From contig NZ_FOPP01000002.1 in the NCBI RefSeq assembly GCF_900113525.1, positions 62,001 to 126,000 on the forward strand: a stretch of 64,000 nt of DNA. Direction: 5' to 3'. Positions 17,419-25,955 of the stretch are shown here, in pieces. Both the position numbers and the translations under genes were made by a program. This stretch comes from Pedobacter insulae. GTDB lineage: Bacteria > Bacteroidota > Bacteroidia > Sphingobacteriales > Sphingobacteriaceae. The notes under the pieces are model-generated. The model had not been told where the DNA came from and did not search any database. It saw only the letters and a program-made list of their open reading frames with translations. Position 1 is the first letter of the stretch. Every line of letters begins with the position of its first letter.

Positions 17419-18369
17419 ATGTTAAATAGAAGGCACTTAAGGATTAAAGCTTTGCAAAATATTTTTGCTTGGCAAATGACAGAAAAGAAAGACAGCGTAA
17501 GCAGTCAAAAAGCATTAATGCAAAGCATTGATAGTGTTTATGAAATGTATGTGCGAATGCTCGCACTCATTGTTGATGTAACCGAATATACGGCCAATGA
17601 CGCAGTTGAAAGAGCTAATAAGCATTTGCCTACCGCAGAGGATTTAAGTCCCAATCAGAAACTACTTCATAATAAGTTTGCAGTAGTTTTAAAACAAAAC
17701 CCGGAGTATAGTGCTTTAGTAAATAAATATCAGATCAACTGGCATTCGGATCCGGAGTTAGTGAAATCTATCTTTATAAAGTTAAAAGATACCAAGGAGT
17801 ATGCAGCTTATTTGGCTGAAGAAGAAGAAACACTTGAAAGTTCAAAAGAGATTATCAAATTCATTTTCAGAAAGGTTTTATTGAAAAACCTCAATATTAT
17901 TCAAGCTTTCGAAGACAAATTTATCAATTGGCCAGTTGATAGTGAGGTGATGAAAGGTATGATTGCGAAAACCCTTAAGAACTTTACTCAGGAAGATCCA
18001 TTCAAAAATAAGTTAACACCAATTAGCGCAGATTGGGACGAGGACAGCAGATTTGTGAAAGATCTGTTCGCCTATACGATCAAGAATGACAATGCTTACC
18101 AAGAATTGATTGCTGAACGTACAAAAAATTGGGAATCGGAGCGTATTGCTTTAATGGACACGATCTTAATGAAAATGGCGATCTGTGAGCTGATGAATTT
18201 CCCGTCTATACCCGTGAAAGTTACCATAAACGAGTACCTTGAATTATCAAAAGATTACAGTACACCGAAAAGTAATTCATTTATTAACGGTATCTTGGAC
18301 AAAATTTTGAATGATCTGAAAAGAACAAATAGTATTAAAAAATTAGGTAGAGGTTTAATAGAGGATTAA
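17419..18369 (+). CDS. nusB: transcription antitermination protein NusB, long form
   Basis: 316 residues, about twice the usual NusB length. The N-terminus MLNRRHLRIKALQNIFAWQM is the NusB RNA-binding helix. The C-terminal part (about 235-310: ERIALMDTILMKMAICELM, then PVKVTINEYLELSKDYS, then SNSFINGILDKIL) is the canonical NusB core. The extra 150 or so middle residues are charged and helical, as in other Bacteroidota homologues. NusB binds boxA RNA with S10 in antitermination of rRNA operons. It is followed after 3 bases by the DUF1573 gene, so they are probably translated from one mRNA. Confidence 0.88.
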   Translation: MLNRRHLRIKALQNIFAWQMTEKKDSVSSQKALMQSIDSVYEMYVRMLALIVDVTEYTANDAVERANKHLPTAEDLSPNQKLLHNKFAVVLKQNPEYSALVNKYQINWHSDPELVKSIFIKLKDTKEYAAYLAEEEETLESSKEIIKFIFRKVLLKNLNIIQAFEDKFINWPVDSEVMKGMIAKTLKNFTQEDPFKNKLTPISADWDEDSRFVKDLFAYTIKNDNAYQELIAERTKNWESERIALMDTILMKMAICELMNFPSIPVKVTINEYLELSKDYSTPKSNSFINGILDKILNDLKRTNSIKKLGRGLIED

Positions 18370-18372
18370 ATA

Positions 18373-18810
18373 ATGAAGCGTTTAATTTTAAGTTTATTAG
18401 TTTCGGTTTTACTTGCCGCTTGTGGTCAAAATAAAGATTCTTCAACAGCAGTAGTACTCGATTCAACAGGTAAAGCAGTTTCGGCTGTGGATGCCCCCGT
18501 CATAAAATTTGAAGAAGAGTTATATGATTTTGGGGTGATCAACGAAGGTGAAAGCGTTAAATACGAATTTAAATTTAAGAATGTTGGCAAAACACCGTTA
18601 ATCATTAGCAATGCTACTGCAACATGCGGATGTACGGTGCCAGAATATCCAACAACACCGATAAAACCAGGCGACGAAGGAAAGATAAAAGTTATCTTTA
18701 ACAGCCAGGGTAAAGTAGGAATTCAAGACAAGGTAGTTTCTATCATTTCAAATGCAAACCCATATTTAGCTACGTTGCATGTGGTAGGCGAAGTAAAGGC
18801 GAAGAAGTAG
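18373..18810 (+). CDS. DUF1573 lipoprotein
   Basis: 145 residues. The lipoprotein signal ends LLAAC. The mature part is a single DUF1573 immunoglobulin-like (ASH/MSP-like) domain with the hallmark GVINEGESVKYEFKFKNVG and ATATCGCTVPEYP, the latter holding two cysteines. The family is very common in Bacteroidota envelopes, without a known biochemical role. It sits between nusB and yajC, a linkage that places it with envelope and secretion genes but does not prove function. Confidence 0.85.
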   Translation: MKRLILSLLVSVLLAACGQNKDSSTAVVLDSTGKAVSAVDAPVIKFEEELYDFGVINEGESVKYEFKFKNVGKTPLIISNATATCGCTVPEYPTTPIKPGDEGKIKVIFNSQGKVGIQDKVVSIISNANPYLATLHVVGEVKAKK

Positions 18811-18848
18811 TTTTTCAGTTAACCAATTAAACAATTAAATAAAATATA

Positions 18849-19169
18849 ATGAATTCAGTAATCTTACAAGCGGCTGGCAATAATATGTTGGGCACAATAG
18901 TACCAATGGTATTAATTATGATCGTTTTTTATTTTTTCATGATCAGACCTCAGATGAAGAAAGCAAAAGACCATAAAAAACTAGTAGAGGAGTTAAAAAT
19001 TGGAGACAAAATTGTAACTACTGCGGGTATTCACGGTAAAATAGTTGGATCTAACGATACTACTTTCTTAATTGAAGTAGAAGGCGGTACCAAAATTCGT
19101 TTTGATAAATCTGCCATCTCTCTTGATGCAACGAAGGCTGCTACAACGGCTGCATTACCAAAAGCATAA
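18849..19169 (+). CDS. yajC: preprotein translocase accessory subunit YajC
   Basis: 106 residues. One transmembrane helix (about 15-36, VPMVLIMIVFYFFMIRPQ) carries the invariant FMIRPQ followed by KKAKDHKKLVEELKIGDKIVTTAGIHGKI, the standard YajC domain. YajC associates with SecDF and SecYEG in the inner membrane. The fused secDF is in this window at 37-40 kb but not adjacent. The gene ends the nusB-DUF1573-yajC unit at a strong terminator. Confidence 0.92.
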   Translation: MNSVILQAAGNNMLGTIVPMVLIMIVFYFFMIRPQMKKAKDHKKLVEELKIGDKIVTTAGIHGKIVGSNDTTFLIEVEGGTKIRFDKSAISLDATKAATTAALPKA

Positions 19170-19184
19170 CAAAGAATTAAATAG

Positions 19185-19222
19185 GCCGCTCTTCTGTAAT
19201 TTCGGGAGAGCGGCTTTTTTTT
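19185..19222 (+). terminator. Rho-independent terminator after yajC
   Basis: Perfect 8-bp stem GCCGCTCT/AGAGCGGC (19185-19192 and 19207-19214) with a 14-base loop, then eight T. It ends the nusB-yajC unit. Confidence 0.88.
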
Positions 19223-19223
19223 G

Positions 19224-19231
19224 TAGTTTTA
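19224..19231 (+). promoter_or_regulatory. variant -7 box 4 bases before the YbbR-like gene
   Basis: TAGTTTTA (one mismatch to TAnnTTTG) ends 4 bases before ATG 19236 and lies directly after the yajC terminator. If used, the mRNA would be leaderless or nearly so. Confidence 0.35.
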
Positions 19232-19235
19232 CAAT

Positions 19236-20183
19236 ATGCCATTTATTAAACTAACCAAGGTAGAAAGAAAGCGATTTCTTGTACTCATACTTTGCCTATT
19301 CTGTGCAATTGGAGCCTGGTTGTTTATGGCCCTTAATCATAAGTATGTATATAATGCAAAAACGGTTTTAATATATAAAGATTTTCCTCAAAAGAAAGCA
19401 TTTAAAGCACTGCAAACAGATACAGTTGATTTACAAGTGGAGGGTACGGGCTGGCAATTGTTGTTTGCGCGACTAAGGATTAACCCTCAGTCGATTGCCA
19501 TCAGTCTGGAAAAATTAAATAACCGCAATTTTATCTTGTTTACCGAACAGTTGTCGCAGATAAATAAGCAATTGGAAACCTCACAAAAAATCATCTCCGT
19601 TAAACCAGATACCTTGTATTTTGATTTTTCTAAACGAACAAATAAACGCGTTCCAGTTAAATTAAAGTATAATTTTTCTTTTGAAAAGCAGTTCGGACTG
19701 GCCAGCGAGATTCAGTTAAAACCTTCATACGTAAATATATCGGGTCCACAAGAAGAACTCGTTAAGATTAAAGAGTGGTATACCGACACCCTTAAGCTCA
19801 CAGACTTGAAAGGATCGGTGCACACCAAAATAGGCGTAAAAACAAACAATATTGTTAATGTGAGTATCTACCCAACTACGGTTGATGTGAAAGTGCCAGT
19901 TGATGAGTTTACCGAAAAAACTGTTGAGGTGCCATTGAACATCATCAATAACCATGATTTTCATAACGTTCAACTTTATCCGAAAAAAGTAAAAGTAACT
20001 TTTACAGTTGCCCTATCAAGATACGATGAAGTTGATGAGGATTTTATTGTCGCCAACGTTGATATAAACGAATGGAGGATGTTAAATCATGAGCAGCTTA
20101 CCGTAAGCTTGTCCCGCTTTCCGGAGTATTGTAAATTAGTGAGCATTAAACCACGGAAAATAAATTTTATTATCGAAAAGTAA
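19236..20183 (+). CDS. YbbR-like (CdaR-related) membrane-anchored protein
   Basis: 315 residues. An N-terminal cytosolic tail and one helix (about 14-33, FLVLILCLFCAIGAWLFMAL) anchor an exported region of YbbR-like repeats: VDLQVEGTGWQLL, KRVPVKLKYNFSF, YVNISGPQEELVKI, and EKTVEVPLNIINNHDF. In Firmicutes YbbR/CdaR regulates a di-adenylate cyclase; no cyclase gene is adjacent here, so that role is not implied. Its stop TAA overlaps the coaE ATG by one base (TAATG), indicating coupled translation. Confidence 0.78.
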   Translation: MPFIKLTKVERKRFLVLILCLFCAIGAWLFMALNHKYVYNAKTVLIYKDFPQKKAFKALQTDTVDLQVEGTGWQLLFARLRINPQSIAISLEKLNNRNFILFTEQLSQINKQLETSQKIISVKPDTLYFDFSKRTNKRVPVKLKYNFSFEKQFGLASEIQLKPSYVNISGPQEELVKIKEWYTDTLKLTDLKGSVHTKIGVKTNNIVNVSIYPTTVDVKVPVDEFTEKTVEVPLNIINNHDFHNVQLYPKKVKVTFTVALSRYDEVDEDFIVANVDINEWRMLNHEQLTVSLSRFPEYCKLVSIKPRKINFIIEK

Positions 20184-20791
20184 TGCTTAAGATAGGGATA
20201 ACTGGAGGTATAGGAAGCGGCAAAACGACTGTTTGTAAGGTGTTTGAAACTTTAGGGGTGCCAATTTTTTATGCAGATATAGCAGCTAAGTTGGCGATGA
20301 CCAGCGACCCAGTACTAGTTGAGGGCATAAAAAAAACTTTCGGTACTGAAAGTTATCACCCCGATGGTACCTTGAACAATAAATATATTGCGGCAATAGT
20401 TTTTCATCAAAAAGCAGAACTGGACAAGCTGAATGCATTAGTTCACCCTGCGGTATTTAAGGCATTTGAAAATTGGGCAGCAACTAAAGTCTACGCTGCG
20501 CCCTATGTGTTAAAAGAAGCAGCACTTTTATTTGAAAGCGGTTCTTATAAACAATGCGATAAAAATATTTTGGTAACAGCCCCTTTGAAGTTGAGGTTAG
20601 CCAGGGTAATGAAGCGCGATCAAGTGAGCGAAGCTGAAGTAATGGCCAGAATGGATAAGCAGTTCACGGACGGCCAAAAATCAAAAATGGCAAACTATTT
20701 CATTTCAAATTCCTTATCCGATTCAATAATTCTTCAAGTGCTAAATTTGCATCAACAGTTTTTAGCTTTATCTGCATCCACAAACTTATGA
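20183..20791 (+). CDS. coaE: dephospho-CoA kinase
   Basis: 202 residues. CoaE phosphorylates the ribose 3'-OH of dephospho-CoA, the last step of coenzyme A synthesis. The P-loop GGIGSGKTT occupies residues 8-16. The family motifs GVPIFYADIAAK, FHQKAELDKLNALVHP and LFESGSYKQCDKNILVTAP follow, and RMDKQFTDGQKSKMANYFI is the standard C-terminal segment. It overlaps the YbbR-like gene by 1 base and the exonuclease gene by 4 (ATGA), so it lies inside a tightly coupled operon. Confidence 0.93.
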   Translation: MLKIGITGGIGSGKTTVCKVFETLGVPIFYADIAAKLAMTSDPVLVEGIKKTFGTESYHPDGTLNNKYIAAIVFHQKAELDKLNALVHPAVFKAFENWAATKVYAAPYVLKEAALLFESGSYKQCDKNILVTAPLKLRLARVMKRDQVSEAEVMARMDKQFTDGQKSKMANYFISNSLSDSIILQVLNLHQQFLALSASTNL

Positions 20792-21729
20792 TATTAGAAG
20801 ATTTTATTGTCCAGACAAAAACAGGCCTTTTTTGCAGTTATGGAAACTTTTACCTCGATCCCAAAGAACCTGTTGTAACAGCGGTGATTTCACATGCACA
20901 TGGCGATCATGCTGTTGGAGGAAATCAAAATGTATTTTGTACTAAACCCACAATGGCTTTCATGCAGCATAGGTATAAGAAGTTCGCTGCAGCCAACTTT
21001 TTCATTAAAAACTATGAGGCGGTTTTTGTGTTAAACGGTGTTGCCATAAGTTTATATCCTGCTGGACACATGTTGGGCTCTTCTTTAGTGTTAATGGAAT
21101 ATAAGGGCGTTAGGTATTTATATACGGGCGATTACAAGTTAGAAGCTGATGATACCTGTGAGCCTATGGCTTTTGTTAAGGCGGATGTATTAATTACCGA
21201 AACAACTTTTGCAAATCCAGACACGAAGCATCCTGAAGCCATTGAGGAAATCAAAAAGTTAAATGAAACTAAAAGTAATATTATGCTAGGCGCTTATGCC
21301 TTGGGTAAAAGTCAGCGTTTAATTGCCATGATTAACCAACACTGTACTCAAAAAAGGATATTGGTACATCATAGCATAGTGCCGTTTGTTAAAATTTATG
21401 AGGAATTAGGGATCCGTTTAGGGAAGTACGAAGTATATGATAGAAAGGTTATGAAAAACAACCAGGTAGATCTGATTTATATTGTCCCCCCAATGGTTTT
21501 TCATAGCTATTTTAAAGCAATAAATGTCGTTAGGATCTTTGCAACAGGTTGGAAGCACCTTCAGAATAACAATGAAATTCAATTATATATTTCTGATCAT
21601 GTTGATTGGGATGCTATTTTAGAAACGGTGGAGAAAGTTAATCCTAGTGAAGTTTGGACTACCCATGGAAGTGGAACACACTTGCAAAATTACTTTGGAG
21701 AAAAATTGGTCGTTAAATTGCTTAACTAA
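20788..21729 (+). CDS. metallo-beta-lactamase-fold exonuclease of the DNA-ligase-associated type
   Basis: 313 residues. The N-terminus GLFCSYGNFYLDPKEPV and the metal motif SHAHGDH (residues 35-41) match the MBL-fold nucleases annotated as putative DNA-ligase-associated exonucleases. PAGHMLGSS, YTGDYK and the late WTTHGSG are further MBL motifs. In many bacteria these genes travel with an ATP-dependent DNA ligase and a DEXH helicase; neither is next to it here. It overlaps coaE by 4 bases and the DUF5522 gene by 1. Nuclease activity is inferred from family. Confidence 0.82.
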   Translation: MILEDFIVQTKTGLFCSYGNFYLDPKEPVVTAVISHAHGDHAVGGNQNVFCTKPTMAFMQHRYKKFAAANFFIKNYEAVFVLNGVAISLYPAGHMLGSSLVLMEYKGVRYLYTGDYKLEADDTCEPMAFVKADVLITETTFANPDTKHPEAIEEIKKLNETKSNIMLGAYALGKSQRLIAMINQHCTQKRILVHHSIVPFVKIYEELGIRLGKYEVYDRKVMKNNQVDLIYIVPPMVFHSYFKAINVVRIFATGWKHLQNNNEIQLYISDHVDWDAILETVEKVNPSEVWTTHGSGTHLQNYFGEKLVVKLLN

Positions 21730-21908
21730 TGGAAGAGGGGGTGGATTTTTACTTTAATGAAGATGGATTGATGGTTTTTACAGCGGCATATCATCTGAAA
21801 AGAGGCTATTGTTGTAAAAATGGTTGTAAACATTGTCCCTGGAATTATAAGCGAGAAATTAAACAAACTATCCCAAAAACGAAAAACAGCCAATCTAAAG
21901 AAGAATAA
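21729..21908 (+). CDS. DUF5522-like small cysteine-rich protein
   Basis: 59 residues, ATG 21729-21731, stop 21906-21908. It overlaps the exonuclease stop by one base (TAATG) and the MarR start by one base, so it is clearly a coupled gene. The sequence contains AYHLKRGYCCKNGCKHCPWN: four cysteines in a CC-x3-C-x2-C arrangement that suggests zinc or iron-sulfur binding, and that I associate with DUF5522. The basic, polar tail (KTKNSQSKEE) follows. Function is unknown; position suggests a partner of the nuclease. Confidence 0.82.
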   Translation: MEEGVDFYFNEDGLMVFTAAYHLKRGYCCKNGCKHCPWNYKREIKQTIPKTKNSQSKEE

Positions 21909-22357
21909 TGGAACTAAAAAAGGAAGTAAAGAGTTCGAAATTTGAGAATGTATTTCAACAAGCCTTAGTGAATATATTTTTTACCTACCATTGGAGCAAT
22001 CAACGTGTTAAGGAAGCTTTTAATCCCTATAACATTACCCAACAACAGTTTAACATTTTAAGAATTTTAAGAGGTCAATATCCACACCCCTGCACTATTA
22101 ATTTATTAAAATCAAGGATAATAGATAAGTTGAGTGATGTATCAAGAATTGTAGAGCGACTGGTTCAAAAGGGCTATATTCATAAGAATGTCAATAACAC
22201 TGATAAGCGAGCACTGGATATTGTTATTTCTGCGGATGGCCTGAAATTGTTGGAAAAATTGGATAGGGAGATAGATTTATCAGCTTTTATTAGGCCAAAT
22301 CTATCTGAGGAAGAGGCAGAACAACTAAACTTGCTATTAGATAAATATAGAGGCTAA
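21908..22357 (+). CDS. MarR-family transcriptional regulator
   Basis: 149 residues with a winged-helix fold: NITQQQFNILRILRGQYPHPCTINLLKSRI (helices 2-3), LSDVSRIVERLVQKGYIHK (recognition helix) and the wing with NNTDKRALDIVIS, where the DKR motif is diagnostic of MarR. Helices at both ends form the dimer interface. MarR proteins usually repress neighbouring genes and respond to small ligands. It is the last gene of the operon and abuts the convergent ZIP gene with no gap. The ligand is unknown. Confidence 0.85.
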   Translation: MELKKEVKSSKFENVFQQALVNIFFTYHWSNQRVKEAFNPYNITQQQFNILRILRGQYPHPCTINLLKSRIIDKLSDVSRIVERLVQKGYIHKNVNNTDKRALDIVISADGLKLLEKLDREIDLSAFIRPNLSEEEAEQLNLLLDKYRG

Positions 22358-23077
22358 CTAATGTCCGGCACTATAAAATCCAATCAATGCAACTCCTAAT
22401 CCTGCCAATACGGCAAGCATTTTCCTTTTATTGATTTTATGATCAGTATTTGATTCGAACAGTATCGTAGTTGAAATATGCAGAAATATGCCGATTACAA
22501 TGCCCATCACTTTGTTAAAATATGGTTCCATTCCGCTAATACGCCCATTATTTAAGCTTTCGCTAAAATAATAACCAAATGGTGCCATGAGCGCAAATAC
22601 GGTAATGAATAGAACAATTGATTGGGCTTTAAACTGATTTTGGACTAAAATACTGGCTAATGCAAATGCGGCAGGGATATGGTGAAGTGAAATGCCAAAA
22701 ATCAACTCGTTATTCTGGTCTTTAACCAATGGCATTCCCTCTAAAAATGCATGTAAGCATAAACTTATCATGATACCATAAGGAAATGCATGCCCCTCGT
22801 GGTGCTTGTGGATATGACCATGCTCTACTCCTTCAGAAAACTGCTCGAGGAATACTTGCAAAAGAAACCCAATTAAGATAAAAATACCAATTTCGTGGGC
22901 ATCAATTCCACTATAAGCATCGGGTATGAGATGTAATACCGTGATTGCGAATAAATATGCGCCACTAAATGACAGAATTAATTTTAACGTTTGAGACCTA
23001 TCATTTTTTACTAAAAAAATAGCGAGCCCTCCTACAAAGGCGCAAAAAAACAAAACTAGGAATTTCCAGATTTCCAT
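22358..23077 (-). CDS. ZIP-family divalent metal transporter
   Basis: 239 residues, about seven to eight transmembrane helices. Conserved ZIP metal-site helices are visible: FGISLHHIPAAFALASI (helix with HH and P) and SLCLHAFLEGMPL (helix with H-x3-E). The long cytosolic loop is histidine-rich (EHGHIHKHHEGH), as in ZIP zinc importers. It imports Zn2+ or another divalent cation across the inner membrane. It is the last gene of a three-gene unit with the methyltransferase and PAP2 genes, whose stop and start codons abut. Confidence 0.85.
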   Translation of the reverse strand: MEIWKFLVLFFCAFVGGLAIFLVKNDRSQTLKLILSFSGAYLFAITVLHLIPDAYSGIDAHEIGIFILIGFLLQVFLEQFSEGVEHGHIHKHHEGHAFPYGIMISLCLHAFLEGMPLVKDQNNELIFGISLHHIPAAFALASILVQNQFKAQSIVLFITVFALMAPFGYYFSESLNNGRISGMEPYFNKVMGIVIGIFLHISTTILFESNTDHKINKRKMLAVLAGLGVALIGFYSAGH

Positions 23078-23641
23078 TTATAATTCAGGTTGTAATTTTC
23101 TATAAATTGTTGAAATAGTAAGGCCTATAAATGTCCCCAAAATAGCCCCTGCCATCGTGTCGATTGGATAATGTACGCCAACATAAATTTGAGCAAATGC
23201 AATGAGTAATGCCCACGCTAATGCAACAGGTAAAATTAATTTCCATTTTCGGTAAAAAACACAAATTAAGAATACTGCAATAGCGAAGTGATTGGTGGCG
23301 TGTGCAGAAGGGAAACTATATCCGCTGCCGCAGGGCACGCGCCTATGAATGCTATTTGCCAAACCAACTTCGTTACAAGGCCTAACACGTTGTACGCTCG
23401 GTTTAATTATTCGGGAAGCAATTAAATCGCCCATGGCAAATGTAATAAGTATTCCTAGGATGATATAATAACCTTGTTTCTTATATTGTTTAATGCAAAA
23501 AACAATGATAAATAAATACAAAGGCGCCCAGAAAAACCGATTTCTCGCCAAGGGCATAATGAAATCGAAAAAGTCGTTTCCCAAATCTTTATGGATTTTA
23601 AGAAAAAGTGCCGTATCAAATTGTTGTAACTCTGCTATCAT
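23078..23641 (-). CDS. PAP2-family membrane phosphatase
   Basis: 187 residues from ATG 23641 (MIAELQQF). This start forms an ATGA overlap with the methyltransferase stop; an ATG at 23653 would add four residues. The three acid phosphatase motifs are present: KPSVQRVRP, PSAHATNH and YVGVHYPID. These place it in the PAP2/lipid phosphatase family that dephosphorylates undecaprenyl pyrophosphate, phosphatidylglycerophosphate or lipid A. Five or six transmembrane helices are predicted. The substrate cannot be told from sequence. Confidence 0.85.
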   Translation of the reverse strand: MIAELQQFDTALFLKIHKDLGNDFFDFIMPLARNRFFWAPLYLFIIVFCIKQYKKQGYYIILGILITFAMGDLIASRIIKPSVQRVRPCNEVGLANSIHRRVPCGSGYSFPSAHATNHFAIAVFLICVFYRKWKLILPVALAWALLIAFAQIYVGVHYPIDTMAGAILGTFIGLTISTIYRKLQPEL

Positions 23642-24369
23642 GCTTTTTTGCAAACTAAAATCAATCGGTCTGACTTTTCCTCATTAAAGGCCTCTAATCC
23701 ATAACTTCCAAATGTAGCATTGATTTGGAGGCCAGCTTTGGTGAGCATTCGTTCAAAGTCGGTGAATGAAAATGCCTGAACTCTTTCTTCAAAAGCATAA
23801 GCTTTTAAGCGATGCTCGAAATTGATATGCTTTATGATCTTCCCCTCAGAAACAAATTTATGAAGATGAAACTCAATGCCATCAACTGTTTTTATCTCTT
23901 GCTGGGTTAAGTTTTTGATGATTTTCTGTGTGTTGAAATAATCGATAACTAATGTTCCATCAATTTTCAAACCCTTTCTAAAAGCTTTCAAGGCATTCAC
24001 ATGTTCCTTTTCAGTTTCAAAATAGCCGAAACTTGTGAATAGATTAAGGGCAATGTCAAAATAATTGATATACGCCAACTTGCGCATGTCGTGCACATAA
24101 AAATGCAGATTTCTTTGTTCAAACTGTTGCGCATATTTAATACTCTGTTCAGACAGATCTATGCCGGTAACATCGTAGCCCTTTTTATTTAAATATATTG
24201 CATGTCTTCCTCTTCCACACGCAATATCTAGTATTTTGCTATTCTTTTCCGGTGCTAAATAAGCAGATAGATTGTCAATTAGAAATTCAGCCTCTTCATC
24301 ATTACGTTGACTGTAAAGTATATGATAATAAGGTGAGTTAAACCAAAATTGAAACCATTTTCGCTGCAT
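23638..24369 (-). CDS. class I SAM-dependent methyltransferase
   Basis: 243 residues. The SAM-binding motif I is ILDIACGRGRHAIYL (about 46-60), followed by the acidic end of strand 2 in YDVTGIDLSEQSI, and motif II region YFDIALNLFTSFGYF. The N-terminus WFNSPYYHILYSQRNDEEAE occurs in methyltransferases often found in Bacteroidota cores, substrate unknown. It is the first gene of the unit with PAP2 and ZIP and has a promoter-like box upstream. Confidence 0.82.
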   Translation of the reverse strand: MQRKWFQFWFNSPYYHILYSQRNDEEAEFLIDNLSAYLAPEKNSKILDIACGRGRHAIYLNKKGYDVTGIDLSEQSIKYAQQFEQRNLHFYVHDMRKLAYINYFDIALNLFTSFGYFETEKEHVNALKAFRKGLKIDGTLVIDYFNTQKIIKNLTQQEIKTVDGIEFHLHKFVSEGKIIKHINFEHRLKAYAFEERVQAFSFTDFERMLTKAGLQINATFGSYGLEAFNEEKSDRLILVCKKA

Positions 24370-24399
24370 TATCCCAGTGTTTTAACGTTTTTTGATCAA

Positions 24400-24407
24400 C
24401 AAATATA
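24400..24407 (-). promoter_or_regulatory. -7 box for the methyltransferase-PAP2-ZIP unit
   Basis: Minus-strand TATATTTG, a full match to TAnnTTTG, 30 bases before the ATG at 24369. Confidence 0.48.
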
Positions 24408-24517
24408 GTACTTTGTAATGCAAGAATATCTAAATAATTTATTTAATGCAATAATGTTGCAATTAAAAAATTACCCAGCTGTGTATTCGATTAGCCTTCT
24501 AATCCTTAAATTTTTAT

Positions 24518-24525
24518 TATTTTTG
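24518..24525 (+). promoter_or_regulatory. -7 box for glmM
   Basis: TATTTTTG, a full TAnnTTTG match, 17 bases before the TTG start at 24543. Confidence 0.45.
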
Positions 24526-24542
24526 GGAAAATCTATAAGAAC

Positions 24543-25931
24543 TTGACATTAATAAAATCTATTTCGGGAATTAGGGGTACTATTGGCGGCAAAGCAGGCG
24601 ATGGTTTAACTCCAATGGACATTGTAAAATTTACAGCTGCCTATGGTGCATGGGTAATTGACAAGACACAAAATAAAAAAATAGTATTAGGCCGTGATGC
24701 GCGTATTTCGGGTGAAATGGTTAACAACTTAGTAATTGGCACCTTGCAGGGCTTAGGTATTGAGGTAATTGATCTTGGCTTGTCTACCACACCAACAGTA
24801 GAAATAGCAGTGCCATTAGAAAAGGCGGGAGGCGGTATTATTTTAACCGCTAGTCATAACCCTAAACAATGGAATGCGCTTAAGTTATTAAACGAAAAAG
24901 GCGAATTTATTAGTGATACAGACGGAAAAGAGGTGTTAGAAAAAGCTGAAGCAGCTGATTTTTCATTTGCAGAGGTAAACGATTTGGGTAAAGTTGTATC
25001 GAACGACACTTATTTACAAAAACACATTGATGCGGTGCTCGCATTGCCTTTGGTGGATGTTGATGCCATTAAAAAGGCAAATTTTAAAATCGCCATTGAT
25101 TGTGTTAATTCTTCTGGGGGGATATTTATTCCTGCTCTTTTAAAAGCTTTAGGGGTAGAAACAATTTACGAACTATATTGTACACCTAACGGTGAATTTC
25201 CGCACAATCCAGAACCTTTACCTGAGAATTTGACTGAAATAGCAAAGGTAGTTCAGGAAAAGAGAGCCGATTTGGGTATAGTAGTAGACCCTGATGTAGA
25301 TCGTCTTTGTTTTGTTAACGAAGATGGGACGATGTTTGGCGAAGAGTATACGTTAGTGGCCGTGGCAGATTATGTATTGAAAAATACACCAGGTAATACT
25401 GTTTCCAATCTTTCTTCAACGCGTGCATTGAGAGATGTAACAGAGAAAGCAGGCGCTACTTATACTGCAGCAGCGGTAGGAGAGGTAAATGTGGTGAACC
25501 AAATGAAAGCCAGTAACGCGATTATTGGTGGCGAAGGCAATGGCGGAATTATTTATCCAGAATCTCATTACGGACGAGATGCATTAGTGGGCATTGCCTT
25601 ATTTTTATCGCATTTGGCAAAATTTGGTAAATCGATTTCTATATTGCGTAGCACCTATCCAGCTTACCATATTTCGAAGAATAAAATTACCTTAACTCCC
25701 GAAATGGATATTGATGCTTTACTGATCAAGGTTCAAGAAAAGTATAAAGACCAGCCTAATAGTACGATCGATGGGTTGAAAATTGAGTTTGCCAATGAGT
25801 GGGTACATTTGCGACGTTCTAATACAGAGCCAATTATCCGCATCTATAGCGAGGCCGAGAACGAAACTGTTGCCGAAAATCTTGCCAATAAGATCATTTC
25901 AGATATTAAAGAGATATTAAAGTTAAACTAA
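24543..25931 (+). CDS. glmM: phosphoglucosamine mutase
   Basis: 462 residues from TTG 24543 (MTLIKSISGIRGTIGG, the expected N-terminus). GlmM converts glucosamine-6-phosphate to glucosamine-1-phosphate for UDP-GlcNAc, peptidoglycan and LPS synthesis. The phosphoserine Ser104 lies in TASHNP. The metal loop is DPDVDRL, the sugar loop GEGNGG, and the phosphate loop RRSNTEPIIR. Four alpha-D-phosphohexomutase domains cover the full length. Phosphomannomutase activity cannot be excluded. The cysteine desulfurase gene follows after 24 bases. Confidence 0.88.
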   Translation: MTLIKSISGIRGTIGGKAGDGLTPMDIVKFTAAYGAWVIDKTQNKKIVLGRDARISGEMVNNLVIGTLQGLGIEVIDLGLSTTPTVEIAVPLEKAGGGIILTASHNPKQWNALKLLNEKGEFISDTDGKEVLEKAEAADFSFAEVNDLGKVVSNDTYLQKHIDAVLALPLVDVDAIKKANFKIAIDCVNSSGGIFIPALLKALGVETIYELYCTPNGEFPHNPEPLPENLTEIAKVVQEKRADLGIVVDPDVDRLCFVNEDGTMFGEEYTLVAVADYVLKNTPGNTVSNLSSTRALRDVTEKAGATYTAAAVGEVNVVNQMKASNAIIGGEGNGGIIYPESHYGRDALVGIALFLSHLAKFGKSISILRSTYPAYHISKNKITLTPEMDIDALLIKVQEKYKDQPNSTIDGLKIEFANEWVHLRRSNTEPIIRIYSEAENETVAENLANKIISDIKEILKLN

Positions 25932-25955
25932 TCAAATCGGTATAAACATCATAAA

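Noticed and set aside
20788-21729. RNA-processing beta-CASP nuclease (RNase J-like) call
   Set aside because: The protein is too short for a beta-CASP insertion plus C-terminal domain and fits the ligase-associated exonuclease type better.
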